Shown in pieces: positions 1 through 10,300 of a stretch of DNA of 64,000 nt. The DNA comes from Bacteroidales bacterium (GTDB lineage Bacteria; Bacteroidota; Bacteroidia; Bacteroidales; UBA932): contig JAEEIQ010000019.1 of the NCBI GenBank assembly GCA_016281435.1, forward strand, positions 20,792 to 84,791, in the 5' to 3' direction. Under the pieces are notes generated by a model. The model had not been told where the DNA came from. It saw only the letters and a program-made list of their open reading frames with translations, and searched no databases. Position numbers and translations under genes: made by a program. The number at the start of each line of letters is the position of its first letter. The stretch's first letter is position 1.

Positions 1-2
1 AT

Positions 3-827
3 CTCGAGCTGCCCCAGCCGGACGGGACGTCCACGTTGTACTTCGACAAGGTGCGTTTCGCCTATTTCGACATCAACATCATCGGCCGCAAGGGCGCCCG
101 TGACGACTGGGATGCGGAGACCCTCGCCAAGGTGGACGACCTGGCGAAAAGGATTACGCAGAAAGAGATCGACGACCTCATTTATGTCATCATCGTAAAG
201 ACCCAGGGCTTCATCAACGGCAACGTGAAGGAAGGCGACCTCGACCCGGTCGGGATCTTCCGCGGGCTTCTGAAGCAGTACGACGGCATCTCGAAAGACC
301 AGCTCCGGGAGAACCTTCGCTACTTCCTCGAGTCCATCATGCCCGTCTGCGACGAGTACGGCATCGACATGTGCATCCATCCGGACGATCCGCCGATGCA
401 GGTGCTCGGCCTGCCGCGTATCGTCACCGATGCAGAGGACATCCGCTGGCTTCTGTCGGCCGTCAATAATCCGCACAACGGGCTGACTTTCTGCGCCGGC
501 TCGCTATCTTCCGGGGCACACAACGACTGCGTCGCCATGGCCCGCGAATTCGCGGACAGGACCCGCTTCGTGCATCTGCGCAGCTGCGACGTCTTCCCGA
601 ACGGGGACTTCCAGGAGGCATATCACACCGCCGGCAGGGCCAATCTCGTCGAGTTGGTCCGCATATTCGAAAAGATGGATCCGGCGTTGCCGATGCGCGT
701 GGACCACGGCAGGACCATGCTCGGGGACGAGAAGAAGGGCTACAACCCGGGCTACGGCTTCCACGGCCGCATGCTCGCCCTCGGCCAGGTCGAAGGCATG
801 ATGGCCGCCGTGCGGCAGCTGGGGTAG
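3..827 (+). CDS. uxuA: Mannonate dehydratase, 3' part (start lies before the window)
   Basis: UxuA dehydrates D-mannonate to 2-keto-3-deoxygluconate in cytoplasmic glucuronate catabolism. About 274 residues are visible, against roughly 390 for the whole family member, so the N-terminal third is missing. The reading frame is open from base 3, and the TTG at 36 is internal. Recognisable family segments are VRFAYFDINII near the left end, MCIHPDDPP, GLTFCAGSLSSG, RFVHLRS and the C-terminal MRVDHGRTMLGD block; the Cys, His and Asp in these blocks are the metal-site residues of the family. The gene converges on the esterase at 1043-2611, with a hairpin between them. Its place beside GH115 and GH88 enzymes suggests that it handles glucuronate released by this locus. 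The family call is very secure. Confidence 0.95.
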   Translation, partial: LELPQPDGTSTLYFDKVRFAYFDINIIGRKGARDDWDAETLAKVDDLAKRITQKEIDDLIYVIIVKTQGFINGNVKEGDLDPVGIFRGLLKQYDGISKDQLRENLRYFLESIMPVCDEYGIDMCIHPDDPPMQVLGLPRIVTDAEDIRWLLSAVNNPHNGLTFCAGSLSSGAHNDCVAMAREFADRTRFVHLRSCDVFPNGDFQEAYHTAGRANLVELVRIFEKMDPALPMRVDHGRTMLGDEKKGYNPGYGFHGRMLALGQVEGMMAAVRQLG

Positions 828-942
828 CCGGGCTGGTATATTCCGGCGGCTTCCCTCGGTGTGTTTGCCGCGGAGGACAGCCCATTGATCAAATTCACCT
901 GTCAGGGGTATCTTCGCCAGAATAGTTTCAGGTGCCATTCAG

Positions 943-978
943 GCAGACAGGCTCGCCAAAATCGGCGAACCTGTCTGC
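943..978. terminator. Hairpin between convergent genes
   Basis: Arms at 943-957 and 964-978 are 15 bases long with a single non-Watson-Crick position, around a 6-base loop. The hairpin lies between the converging uxuA and esterase genes, so it could end transcription from either side. Neither flank has a proper run of T, so it may instead protect 3' ends. Nothing else recognisable is seen in 828-1042. Confidence 0.5.
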
Positions 979-1042
979 ATCTCCCGGCCCTGAGTGCCCC
1001 AGCCGGGTCCTCAGCTCGCAGGTGAATGTCATTTACAACTGT

Positions 1043-2611
1043 TTAGTTCCTGAACGGGAAGACGGGGAGGCCGACGGCGTTGTAGACGGTGCCGCCGACG
1101 CACCAGGCGCCGTAGCAGAGGCTGACGTGGGCAGGGGCGCTGACGCTGGCGGAGCTGAAGACGAGCTTGTCGCCGCGTATCGTGACGTCAGCGTTGTACC
1201 ATGTCCCGTTGCTGCCGGCGACCTGGCCGTAGAGTATCTTGGACTCTCCGGCAGCGAGGTGGAGGCCGGTGGCGTTGCTCAGGGTGACGATGGCTTCCTT
1301 GCCGGAAACGGCCATGGAGACGAAACGGGGAGCGTCGGGGCAGATCGAAGTGGTCTTGTAGGTCTTCGCCTCGGCCATCAGGACCAGCCTTTCGGCGGGA
1401 GTCCTCTTGTCGGGGTAGTGGACGGTCGGACCGCCGCAGTCGTATGCAGGAATCACTCCGCTGTTCGGGATCAGGGCCTGCCCTTCAAGCTGGGCCTGCT
1501 GGAACTTCGCCCATTCGGCCGGAGTGGTGCTGACCGTGGTATTGTACGATGCCAGCTGGACATAGTAGAAAGGCACGCTGCCCTCTTCGAGGCCCCTGAC
1601 TTCCAGCCATGAGCGGACCATTTCCTTCTGGAGCCTCGGGTAGGAGCCGGAGTTGTCCTTGTTGCTTTCGCCCTGGTACCAGAGTATGCCCCTTGTGGTG
1701 TAGGGGAGAATAGGGAGTACCATCCCGTTGTAGATCTGCGCAGGAATCTGCTTGTCGGTATCGCCGGGCTTTTTCCCGAGGTCGGTGATGTCCTTCCACT
1801 CAGAGGCGGGGAATCTCTGCAGCGAGTTCAGGCTCATCCACGCTTCGATGCGGGAGCCGCCATAAGCGCAGCCGATGATGCCAATCGGAACATTGAGGTC
1901 GCGGCCCAGCTTGCGGGCGAAGAAAAATGCTATGGCCTGGATGTCCGGGGCCTTGGCGGCGCTACAGGCGAACCAGGAGGCGGATTTGGTCTGGAACTGA
2001 GGCTCGTCGGTCAGCTGGTAGGCGCATTTGAAATAGTGGAACCAGGGGAGGTCGGCGTCCTTGAGCTCCTCTTCCACGTCCTTTATGGGCTGGTAGTTGC
2101 TCGCTCCGGGGGTGCCGAAGCCGCCTATGCGGTGCTCCATGTTGGACTGTCCCGCGCTGAGCCATACTTCGCCGATGAGTATCTTGCTGACGGTCTTGCT
2201 GCCTTTCTGGCTGTCGGTAATGGCGATGCTGTGCTCCGAGAACGAGCCGGCAGGAGTGGTCACGGCAATCTTCCAGATGCCGTCGAGGCCCACCCGTCCG
2301 CTGAAGCTTTCGCTAGTCCAGGAGGGCTTCACCGTGACTTCGGCACGCGGAGTGGCCTTGCCCCAGATGGTGGCCTTGGCCTGCTGCTGGAGTATCATCC
2401 CGTCGCTGATGATGTAGGGGAGCGTCAGGGTGCTTGAGCCGGCTGTGACGACAGGGCCCAGGTCGGGCTCTTCGCCCTGGCCGGATTCTTCCTTGTCCTT
2501 GTCTCCGAAGATGCTGGTATAAGTCGAGCCCTGGCTTCCGTTATCCTTCCCGCAGGAAGACTGGCCGAAGCAGAAGGTGAAGGCGGCCAGCAACAATATT
2601 GCGCGTTTCAT
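1043..2611 (-). CDS. Sialate O-acetylesterase-like (SASA family) lipoprotein
   Basis: This is a predicted carbohydrate O-deacetylase of the SGNH type. The signal peptide ends in a lipobox with Cys20, so it is probably anchored in the outer membrane. The family blocks are visible: GEVWLSAGQSNMEHR with Ser156 as the likely nucleophile, GCAYGGSRIEAW, and GILWYQGESN. A beta-sandwich region precedes the catalytic domain (about residues 60-140), as in other members. Residues 28-40 (GSTYTSIFGDKDK) match the same positions of the neighbouring GH50-like lipoprotein almost exactly. The start codon overlaps the stop of that upstream gene by one base (TAATG), so the two are co-transcribed. In a PUL such an enzyme would remove acetyl groups that block glycosidases; the true substrate is not shown and sialic acid is unlikely here. 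Confidence 0.85.
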   Translation of the reverse strand: MKRAILLLAAFTFCFGQSSCGKDNGSQGSTYTSIFGDKDKEESGQGEEPDLGPVVTAGSSTLTLPYIISDGMILQQQAKATIWGKATPRAEVTVKPSWTSESFSGRVGLDGIWKIAVTTPAGSFSEHSIAITDSQKGSKTVSKILIGEVWLSAGQSNMEHRIGGFGTPGASNYQPIKDVEEELKDADLPWFHYFKCAYQLTDEPQFQTKSASWFACSAAKAPDIQAIAFFFARKLGRDLNVPIGIIGCAYGGSRIEAWMSLNSLQRFPASEWKDITDLGKKPGDTDKQIPAQIYNGMVLPILPYTTRGILWYQGESNKDNSGSYPRLQKEMVRSWLEVRGLEEGSVPFYYVQLASYNTTVSTTPAEWAKFQQAQLEGQALIPNSGVIPAYDCGGPTVHYPDKRTPAERLVLMAEAKTYKTTSICPDAPRFVSMAVSGKEAIVTLSNATGLHLAAGESKILYGQVAGSNGTWYNADVTIRGDKLVFSSASVSAPAHVSLCYGAWCVGGTVYNAVGLPVFPFRN

Positions 2612-4266
2612 TACAGTTTTCCGTCGAAGTAGTTGATCAGGTCGTAGACGTTGAAGTTGACTTCACGCATGAACTTGCCGAGGATGGGGTACATCTGGTA
2701 AGTGTAGTCGTAGAGACCCTTGTTGGCTGGACAACTGTCATTGTCGGGGAAGTCGTCATCCTGGTACTTGAACCAGGTCCATCCGACGCAGTTCTTCGCT
2801 TCGAGAAGGCCGAGGGTGAAGTGCTGGTAGGCGTAGGCGCGTTCTTTCTGGGTCGGCACGCACCAACCGGCTCCGGAACTGTTCGGAAGGTCCGTGTCTT
2901 CGACACCCTTGGTATAGAACTCGGTAACCATGAAGGGCTTGCCTGTCCATGTCTCCCATTCCTTGACCTTGTCGGTGAGCTCCACGGACCAGCGGGAGTA
3001 ATAGTTGATCGAAACTATGTCGCAGTACCTTCCGGCCGCTTCGAGGATCTGACGGACGTATTTCGGGCTGCCGTGCAGGCGGGTGCCGACATACATGAGG
3101 CCCGGGTCTGCGGCCTTGACGGCCTCGGAAACCCCCTTGTAGTATTTCTCGGCAAGCATTCCGAGGAATTCGTTGTTGAGATCGGACGTGACCTTCGAGG
3201 CATCGGCGGCGAGCCCCTTGGACTGCATGAATTCGGCGGCGCTTTTCTTGGCGAGGTCGTTGGCGTCCGTCAGCTGCAAGCAGCTCTTCAGCAGGGTGCT
3301 GGTGAAGTTGATCTCGTTGTCGGAGAAGAAGCCGAGGACGTATTTGTTGCCGCGGTAGTTGGCGAATTCGCTGCCGGCAAGGTACTCCTTGCACCAGGAA
3401 GCCCAGTCAGGGTGCATTACGATAGTCGCTTCATAGGCGTCGCTGCCTCCCGGCCATTTGCCGCCGTTCTTCGCGGAGCGGAACTTTGAGAGGAAGCCGA
3501 AGGAGGGGCAGAGCACGAGAGGTGCTTCCGGGTGGGCCCTGTTGTATTCGACCATAGGGGCGTATGCGTTGGTGCAGAAGGCTCCGGTCGCGTGGATGCC
3601 GGTCTCGGCCAGTTCTTTCTGCATCGTAGCGATCCAGGTCTGGTCATTGCCGCCGAAGCGCTGGTTGAAAGCCGTGGCATTGCGGGTGGAAGAGCCGTGG
3701 CGGAAGGAAGTTACACCGCGCTCGTAGTGCACGTATCCGTCGGGATCGATGATCCACCAGCGGCCATCGATCTTTTCGGTGCGGAAGCGGCCGGTCGCGT
3801 TGCGTTTTTCCATGGTCAGGGTGCTTCCCCACTTGTTCGTGAGGGTCTTATATTTCTCGTAGGTCTTGGTCTCCGGCTCGTAACCCTGCATGTAGTGGAC
3901 TATGCGGGCCTTGCCGGAGGACCAGGAAGCGACTTTTCCGCCGGGAATCTGGTAATTATCCTTCGTGCTGATAGCCGTGGCGTTGCCGGATTTGTACTTT
4001 ACGGTTATAGGCTGATAGCGGTGAATGGAGTTCGAAGGGGAATAAATCTCCAATGCGCCGGCTGCCGGATACTCGTAATCGTCCGTAGCCTGCTCGACTT
4101 CGCGGACATATCCCTCAACCTGCCCCTGGGGCTTTTCATCCTTGTCTTTGTCCTTGTCTCCGAAAAGTGAAGTGTAGGTGCTGCCTTTCGGCTCCTTCTT
4201 TTCACAGGATGTGAGTGTGAGCGTCATCGTCATGGCCGCGAGCGCCAGAATCTTGTAGAATTTCAT
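2611..4266 (-). CDS. GH50-like (beta-agarase-like) glycoside hydrolase lipoprotein
   Basis: This is a predicted surface or periplasmic glycosidase of clan GH-A type. Cys21 is the lipobox cysteine. A non-catalytic region runs to about residue 155, followed by WWIIDPDGYVHYERGVTSF, the phrase typical of GH50-like barrels. Probable catalytic residues are Glu318 in GFFSDNEI and Glu449 in PFMVTEFYTKG, which match the placing of acid/base and nucleophile in GH50 enzymes. A paralogue at 50165-51772 shares these blocks and the C-terminal NKGLY and YxLIxxFD segments. It has its own promoter-like sequence upstream and is coupled to the esterase gene. The family name is my reading of the motifs and agarose is not implied; the substrate is unknown. 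Residues 28-40 are shared with the esterase. Confidence 0.7.
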   Translation of the reverse strand: MKFYKILALAAMTMTLTLTSCEKKEPKGSTYTSLFGDKDKDKDEKPQGQVEGYVREVEQATDDYEYPAAGALEIYSPSNSIHRYQPITVKYKSGNATAISTKDNYQIPGGKVASWSSGKARIVHYMQGYEPETKTYEKYKTLTNKWGSTLTMEKRNATGRFRTEKIDGRWWIIDPDGYVHYERGVTSFRHGSSTRNATAFNQRFGGNDQTWIATMQKELAETGIHATGAFCTNAYAPMVEYNRAHPEAPLVLCPSFGFLSKFRSAKNGGKWPGGSDAYEATIVMHPDWASWCKEYLAGSEFANYRGNKYVLGFFSDNEINFTSTLLKSCLQLTDANDLAKKSAAEFMQSKGLAADASKVTSDLNNEFLGMLAEKYYKGVSEAVKAADPGLMYVGTRLHGSPKYVRQILEAAGRYCDIVSINYYSRWSVELTDKVKEWETWTGKPFMVTEFYTKGVEDTDLPNSSGAGWCVPTQKERAYAYQHFTLGLLEAKNCVGWTWFKYQDDDFPDNDSCPANKGLYDYTYQMYPILGKFMREVNFNVYDLINYFDGKL

Positions 4267-4298
4267 ATATGAACGGTTATTCGTATAATCTTATGATG

Positions 4299-4328
4299 CA
4301 AAAATATGCTGAAATTATCATTTTCAAT
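4299..4328 (-). promoter_or_regulatory. Promoter-like site for the GH50-like/esterase pair
   Basis: Read on the minus strand, 4306-4299 is TATTTTTG, a full match to the Bacteroidetes -7 element TAnnTTTG. An ATTG at 4328-4325 lies 18 bases upstream as a possible -33 element. The start codon at 4266 is about 25 bases beyond the expected transcription start. The site lies in the 87-base gap after the GH115 gene, so the downstream pair may be transcribed separately. Confidence 0.5.
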
Positions 4329-4353
4329 CGCAGAATTGTACATAAAAGTAGAA

Positions 4354-7284
4354 TTATCGGGCGCGTGTTGGCGGCGGACCGAGCAGGGACTTGCGCATTC
4401 CGCCGAAGTCCAGGACCGCCTTCTGGATCACTACACCGGGGTCGCCGCACCATATCCTCAGGGTGTGCCGGCCGGGCTCCCGCACGTTCAGGGTGACTTT
4501 CTTCACGCAGCTGTTGTGCAGGACGTTGTCCATCCATGCCTGGGCATATTCCGAGGAAGAAATAGACGGAGTCTTGACTTCCGCGCCGTCTATGCTGACC
4601 CCGTAGCGCTGCTCACCGTCGGCGGGGCCGGTGCCGGCGTAGTCCGTGGTCGCCGAGTCGCGGCCGTGCAGGGGGAAGGTGGGCAGGGCCCATGTCCATA
4701 CGTCCACGGAACCGGCGTTGAAGCACCAGAAATCGTATTCGAGGCAGGGGGCCATGTCCTTGAGGTCCTGGTGCGGCTGCAGGGCAGAGCCCATCTGCAC
4801 TCCGGCCCCTTCCGCGCCGAGGCCCGGGGCTATGGTGAAGCTTATCCCGTTCTTTTCGGTCTTGCGGTGGAAAGATGCCGCGGGTATGCTGACAACGCCG
4901 TTGTCTTCTATGAAAAGGCCTGAGACTTCTTCTCTCGAGGGGGCGGCCGGGTTGAACACCGAGACGAGTATCCCGGCGCTGCTTCCGGCGCCCTTGACTG
5001 CAATCCGGCCGGCGAGTTCCGAGCAGCCGGCCGGCAGCTTGTCCCAGTCAATTCCGACGCTGACGGTCTCCGAATCGCGGCAGGTCCCGGCGCTGCGGCT
5101 GAGGCGTATCCAGGGCTTGTCGGCTTCGGCCGTCCACTGGAAGGATCCGGAGCCCGCGTTGCAGATTTCGAAGCTGTAGGAGCGCTCCGGGAAGTATCTG
5201 TTGAAGCAGGGAAGGCTGTGGAAGGCGGAGGTGCCGATGGAAGTGCGGTCGCCTTCGGCCCGGATCGTGAGGGCGGCGGGGCCAGTGACGGGGGAGTCGT
5301 CCGCGTCGGGCTCACGGAAGTAGTTCGCCGTGACTCCGTGCGCAAGGGATGCTATCCCGGCCCATTTTCCTCCGAGAAGGGCGTTGTAGCTATCCGTGAC
5401 GGATACTAGCTGCCGGTAGCTATCCTTCGCGAGGGCTCCGAGCGTGGCTGCCGGAGCGAGGCCCTGCCTTCGGTAGAGGCGGCTTCCCTGCGCGGCCAGA
5501 TGCATGCGGTTCATCAGGGCTGCGCCTTCGACGGGGTAGTGCACGAGCTCGAAATAGGGGGCCTTCTTTTCTTCGGGGAGTGCTTCGAATATGGCTTCGC
5601 TTTGGTTTCTGAGCCGTTCGTAGCGGGCCATGCGGCTCTGCGCCTCGCGGTAGGAGGAGAAGGAGAAGTCCGTGTCCGTGACGCTCGCCTGCTTGTTGTA
5701 TTTGCGGTTCCATTCCATGCCCCAGCCCATGAATTCGGGCTTCGCGGGCAGGGCCAGCAGGTAGTATTCCTCGCAGAGGGCCTGCAGGGCTTCCAGGTGC
5801 TCCTGTCCGAACATGGCGGCGAGCCAGCGGGCCTTGTCCGTGGCGACGGAGTCGAAGTCGAAGGCGTCGATGTCCCTGGCCATGCGGAGGAAAAGATCCG
5901 TGCCGTATTCGCAGAACTTCAGGTCCCCGGCGTTCAGGAGCCATATCCTGTCTGCCCCGGAGGCGTAAGCCTTCGAGAGTTCCTCGTACATCAGCGCAGG
6001 GGATGTCGTATCCAGCCAGAGGTAGTCGTGCGGCCCGCCGTGGTAGGAGACATGGTAATAGACTCCTGCCCGTCCGCCGCGAAGGCGCTCTGCGGGGTTG
6101 CTCAGGCGCTTGAGGTAGCCGTAGTTGTCGTCGGGCCAGATTATGGTGACTTCGTCGGGGAGCCGGAGACCGCGCTCGTAGATCTCGAGAACTTCCTTGT
6201 AGGGGGTGAAGGCCTGAGGGATGTCTTCGATGGGCGTATCGATGTATTCCTTGAGTATGGCCCTCTGGTCCTCGAGGGCCTGCTCGAGTATGCGCTTTCG
6301 GGCCTCCAGGGAGGTCGAGCCTTCCATAGCCTTGTCGTGCAGGCCCCTCAGGGCGAGGGTATAGACGTTCTCGTAGGCGGCGTTTTCGCTGACGCGCTTT
6401 CGCAGGACGCCGTTGATCCGGTCCTTGTTGGTCTCGTAGTTCCAGGGGCCCATCACGGTCTTGTCCCACTCGCGGGCATTATTATATAGGAGGGGCTCGC
6501 AGTGCACGGATCCCATCACGATGCCGTAGCGGTCGGCCACTTTCTTGTTCTCGGGATTCTCGTTGAAGGCCTTCGAACGGCGGTGCATCGCCGGGCAGAG
6601 GTAGTTGGCCCCGAGGCGCAGCAGGAGTTCGCAGACGCGGGCGTATGTCTTAGGGCCTATGCTGCCTTCTTCCGGTTCATAGGTCTTCGTGGCCCATGGC
6701 AGGAGGCCCCAGTCTTCGTCGTTGATGAATATGCCGCGGTACTTCACGGAAGGGGCGGGAGAGTCGAGGGGGGCGACGGCTGCGCGAAGGTCCTTCCTTT
6801 GCGGGACGGGCACGTCGGCCCACCAATACCATGGGGATACGCCTAACGCTTCGCTCACCGACATCAATCCGTAGGCGGCTCCCCGGCGGTCGCTGCCGGC
6901 TATCACAAGGGCCGTGGAGATGCCGGGGAAGGGGTTGCGAACGAGGCGGACGGCGTAGCGTTCCCAACTACCCGCTATACCGCTGACATCGATCTTCCCT
7001 TTCGCGGCGAGTTCCCTGATCGGTGCGCATCCTTCGAGCGTGCCGGCGATGACGACGGCCCGGGAGCGGCGGGGAAGAGCCGATACGCGCAGGGGCTTCC
7101 TGCCGCAGACCGCTTCGATGTCCGAAGCGAGAAGGTCTGCGGCGGTACTGACGGCCTGCGGATCGGAAGCATCAGTGAAAATCATTGCGCGGCCGAGGTC
7201 GAAGTCTTTTCCGGGCAGGGTGACTTGCGCCGTCGCGCAGATGGAAGCAATGGTGGATATTAAGATCGATATTACTTTTTTCAT
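4354..7284 (-). CDS. GH115 family alpha-glucuronidase
   Basis: GH115 enzymes remove (4-O-methyl-)glucuronic acid side chains from xylans and related polymers, including internal positions. The 976-residue length fits the family. A signal peptide ends near residue 20 (ATAQ). Family blocks are seen in order: GAAYGLMSVSEALGVSPWYWWADVPVP (about 135-161), KYRGIFINDEDWGLLPWA (181-198), NYLCPAMHRRSKAFNENPENKKVADRYGI (228-254), HCEPLL, then IWPDDNYGY and YYHVSYHGGPHDYLW. The last part is the C-terminal beta-sandwich region. It is transcribed away from the regulator at 7383-11348. With uxuA and an ExuT-like transporter in the same window it suggests use of released glucuronate. The family call is firm and the natural polymer is inferred. 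Confidence 0.93.
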   Translation of the reverse strand: MKKVISILISTIASICATAQVTLPGKDFDLGRAMIFTDASDPQAVSTAADLLASDIEAVCGRKPLRVSALPRRSRAVVIAGTLEGCAPIRELAAKGKIDVSGIAGSWERYAVRLVRNPFPGISTALVIAGSDRRGAAYGLMSVSEALGVSPWYWWADVPVPQRKDLRAAVAPLDSPAPSVKYRGIFINDEDWGLLPWATKTYEPEEGSIGPKTYARVCELLLRLGANYLCPAMHRRSKAFNENPENKKVADRYGIVMGSVHCEPLLYNNAREWDKTVMGPWNYETNKDRINGVLRKRVSENAAYENVYTLALRGLHDKAMEGSTSLEARKRILEQALEDQRAILKEYIDTPIEDIPQAFTPYKEVLEIYERGLRLPDEVTIIWPDDNYGYLKRLSNPAERLRGGRAGVYYHVSYHGGPHDYLWLDTTSPALMYEELSKAYASGADRIWLLNAGDLKFCEYGTDLFLRMARDIDAFDFDSVATDKARWLAAMFGQEHLEALQALCEEYYLLALPAKPEFMGWGMEWNRKYNKQASVTDTDFSFSSYREAQSRMARYERLRNQSEAIFEALPEEKKAPYFELVHYPVEGAALMNRMHLAAQGSRLYRRQGLAPAATLGALAKDSYRQLVSVTDSYNALLGGKWAGIASLAHGVTANYFREPDADDSPVTGPAALTIRAEGDRTSIGTSAFHSLPCFNRYFPERSYSFEICNAGSGSFQWTAEADKPWIRLSRSAGTCRDSETVSVGIDWDKLPAGCSELAGRIAVKGAGSSAGILVSVFNPAAPSREEVSGLFIEDNGVVSIPAASFHRKTEKNGISFTIAPGLGAEGAGVQMGSALQPHQDLKDMAPCLEYDFWCFNAGSVDVWTWALPTFPLHGRDSATTDYAGTGPADGEQRYGVSIDGAEVKTPSISSSEYAQAWMDNVLHNSCVKKVTLNVREPGRHTLRIWCGDPGVVIQKAVLDFGGMRKSLLGPPPTRAR

Positions 7285-7310
7285 TCAGTGCAATGTCTTG
7301 ATTTTCTTTT

Positions 7311-7344
7311 CGAAAATAGATTTAATTTCCCGAAATATAACAAA
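7311..7344 (-). promoter_or_regulatory. Promoter-like site for GH115
   Basis: On the minus strand 7318-7311 reads TATTTTCG, one base away from TAnnTTTG, and a TTTG at 7344-7341 lies 22 bases upstream. The GH115 start at 7284 would be about 20 bases past the expected transcription start. The site sits in the 98-base divergent gap shared with the regulator gene. Confidence 0.4.
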
Positions 7345-7350
7345 AAATTC

Positions 7351-7358
7351 TAACTTTA
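7351..7358 (+). promoter_or_regulatory. Possible -7 element for the hybrid regulator
   Basis: TAACTTTA matches the TAnnTTTG element at all but the last base and lies 24 bases before the ATG at 7383. No convincing -33 element is seen at the expected spacing, so this is a weak candidate. Confidence 0.3.
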
Positions 7359-7382
7359 CGGACGGATATTGATATCATTCGC

Positions 7383-10300
7383 ATGAAAGCTTTTTCCAGA
7401 CTTCTGGCCGCTACTGCCGTTTTGCTTTTTTTGTCACTTGCCGCAAGCGGCCAGACGGGCCTTCGCTTCACCCATATAGGCGCTGAAGAAGGTATCCCCA
7501 ACAATGTCGTGACAACAGCATGCCAGGACGAGTTCGGGATGATGTGGATAGGCACGCAGGACGGGCTGATCCGCTATGACGGACGCGCCATGGATATATT
7601 CCGCCCTGAAGAGGGCAATCCTGAGAGCATATACAACAATAATATCAAATCCATTTGCTCCGACGCTGACGGAAGCATTTACGTGATTTGCAAATTTGCG
7701 CTTTGCCGCTATGACATGCGGCAGGAAAAATTCGTCACGATCCACAGGACTGACGTACAGTCCGTGATCTGTAACGACGGTGAAGTTCTTGCGGCCACGA
7801 GCGATATGGTTTATCGTGTGGAGAGTGACAGTATGGTTCCATACTGCGATTTTTCGTTGTACGGCGGGCGTATTACCGAGATTCTCCGATCTTCGGACGG
7901 AATACTCCATGTCGGCACCGAAGACGGCCTGTTTTCCGTCGACAGGAACGGGAAGGTCGTCGCCGAACTTGGCGGAATATGGGTTCTGACCATTTATGAG
8001 GACTCCCGTCACAACCTTTTGGTTGGCACGCGCGAGCACGGTCTGTCCGTATGCAGCCCTTCAGGAACTTGGTCGGCCATCCGCAAGGGCCCGGCCGCAT
8101 CTGGAGGCCTGTGCTCGGACTTTGTCAAGGCTGTCTGCGAGGATTCTTTCGGGAATCTTTGGATCGGCACGCTCGACGGGCTCAACCATTACGACATGGC
8201 TTCACGGCAGATGACCGATATCCACGAATCGTATGGGAGCGAGCTGTTGTCGGTCAACAAGATAATCCTCGACCGGCAGAATTCGGTCTGGATATGCACC
8301 AAGGGTGGCATCTGCCTCTACAATCAGGAGAGAAACATCTATCGGGACTACCCGGAGGTCTTTTCCGACTCGAGGACGGCCGTGGTGAGCGACTTTGCGG
8401 AGAATGACGCATGTCTGTTCTTTGCCACAGAGGAAAACGGTCTTCTCCGCCTCGATAAGTCCAGCGGGCAGGTAACGCCGTTCCCGGCCTCCGGAAGGCT
8501 ACCGTCGCCCAACATACAGTATTTGTATATGGAACCGGACGGGAAGGTGCTCTGGGTCGGGACACGGCTGGGCGGCCTTGTGCGCTTGGACCTTCGCACC
8601 GGCGCCATGCGCGTTTGGAGGCATGATCCAGCCGATGCCGGCAGCCTTCCGCATGACAATGTCGTGCGGATCAGCCCTTACGGTGAGCAGTTGTTTGTGG
8701 CCACGAACCGCGGGATCGTCAGCCTCGACAGGAGGACCGGCATGCTTTCACAACTGTCGCTTCCGGAGATCGTCAGCGGGCGATACCCAACTGATTTTTT
8801 CGTGGACAGGTCGGGAAATTGCTGGATTGCGGTATCAGAGGGTCTGCTCAGGCGTAACCTGGCGACCGGCGAAGACAGGGAATACTTCTTCAAGGACAAG
8901 GGAATTCTGGGCACCAGCCGCATCCATGTCTCGCTGGAAGACAGCAAGGGACGGCTGTGGTTCGGAACCTCGGGCAGCGGCCTGTTGCGTTACAATCCCG
9001 ACACGGACAGCTTCACTTCCTATACGACGAAGAACTCCCTTCTTGCCAACGATTATATCTGGTCTCTTGCCGAGTCCCGTTCCGGGTACATCCTTCTTAC
9101 TGACAATGCCGGCTTCAGCCGTTTCGACGCCGAGAGCGGAGTATTCCAGAATTATACTCCGGAGCAGGGCTTCCCGATGCTGTCCTATTTCTCCCGCGGG
9201 CTTTTCGTGGATTCCACCGGCGAGATATTCGTGTCCGGATACAAGAATCTCATTTCATTCCGTGAAAACCGGCTCCCGGTGCGTTCTTCTCCCCGCAAGA
9301 TATGGTTCACTTCGCTGGATTCCGGAGCCGGGGTCATACGTCCCGGGGACAAGTCCGGAATCTTGTCTTCGTCGTTGTTTTATCAAAAGAAAATAGTCCT
9401 TAAAGGCGGCAACAATGTATTCGCTGTCGTCACATCTTCTCCGGATTTCCTGCACTCCAACAGGATGGAATTCCGGCTCGACGGATTCGACCAGTCCTGG
9501 ATTCCGGCCTTCGTGGGCCACAGGATAGTCTATACGAACATGAGGCCTGGGAAGTACGAGCTGCAGGTGCGTTGCAAGGACCCTTTCTCCGGGGAAGTGA
9601 CAGCGTCGAATTCCCTTTCAGTGCGCGTGCGTCCGCCGTGGTATTGGTCCGCTCTTTCACGTTTCGTGTACGCTCTCCTGCTGCTTTCGGTCGTGGTCCT
9701 GCTCCTGAATTTCTATCTCACACGGATGCGGCTGCGCAATTCCCTTGACGAGGAAAAGCGTGAGAAAGACCGCATCCAGGAGACCAACCAGTCCAAACTG
9801 CGCTTCTTCACCTATGTTTCCCACGAGCTGAGGACCCCGGTCACCCTTATCCAGAGCCAGGTAGACAGCCTCCTGGAGAAGAACAACGTGCCTCCCTTCA
9901 TTTATAACAAGGTGCTCGGCATCGGGCGCAACCTCGGAAAGATCAATTCCCTTCTCGACGAGCTCCGCGATTTCCGCAAGCAGGAGCAGGGCGGTGAGAT
10001 TCCTCTGACTTTCTCCGAAAACGACATCGCGTCCCAACTGGAACGGGTCTCGCTCGTATTCAGGGAGTATGCCCAGTCGAGGGGCATCAGTTTCTCCCTT
10101 GAGGACAGGCTTGGCGGACCGGCGCTCCTTTGGACGGACGAGTCTCAGATCGACAAGGTGCTGTACAACCTCATTTCCAATGCTCTCAAGAACACTCCCT
10201 CCGGGGGAAGCGTCAGCCTGGGGGCCACGCAGGACGAGTCGGGAGTGCGCATCACGGTTTCTGATACGGGGCGGGGGATACCCGGGAAGTACCTGGATTC

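Noticed and set aside
1043..2611. Sialic acid metabolism suggested by the esterase
   Set aside because: SASA-family esterases act on many acetylated glycans, and no sialidase, lyase or sialic acid transporter is present in the window.
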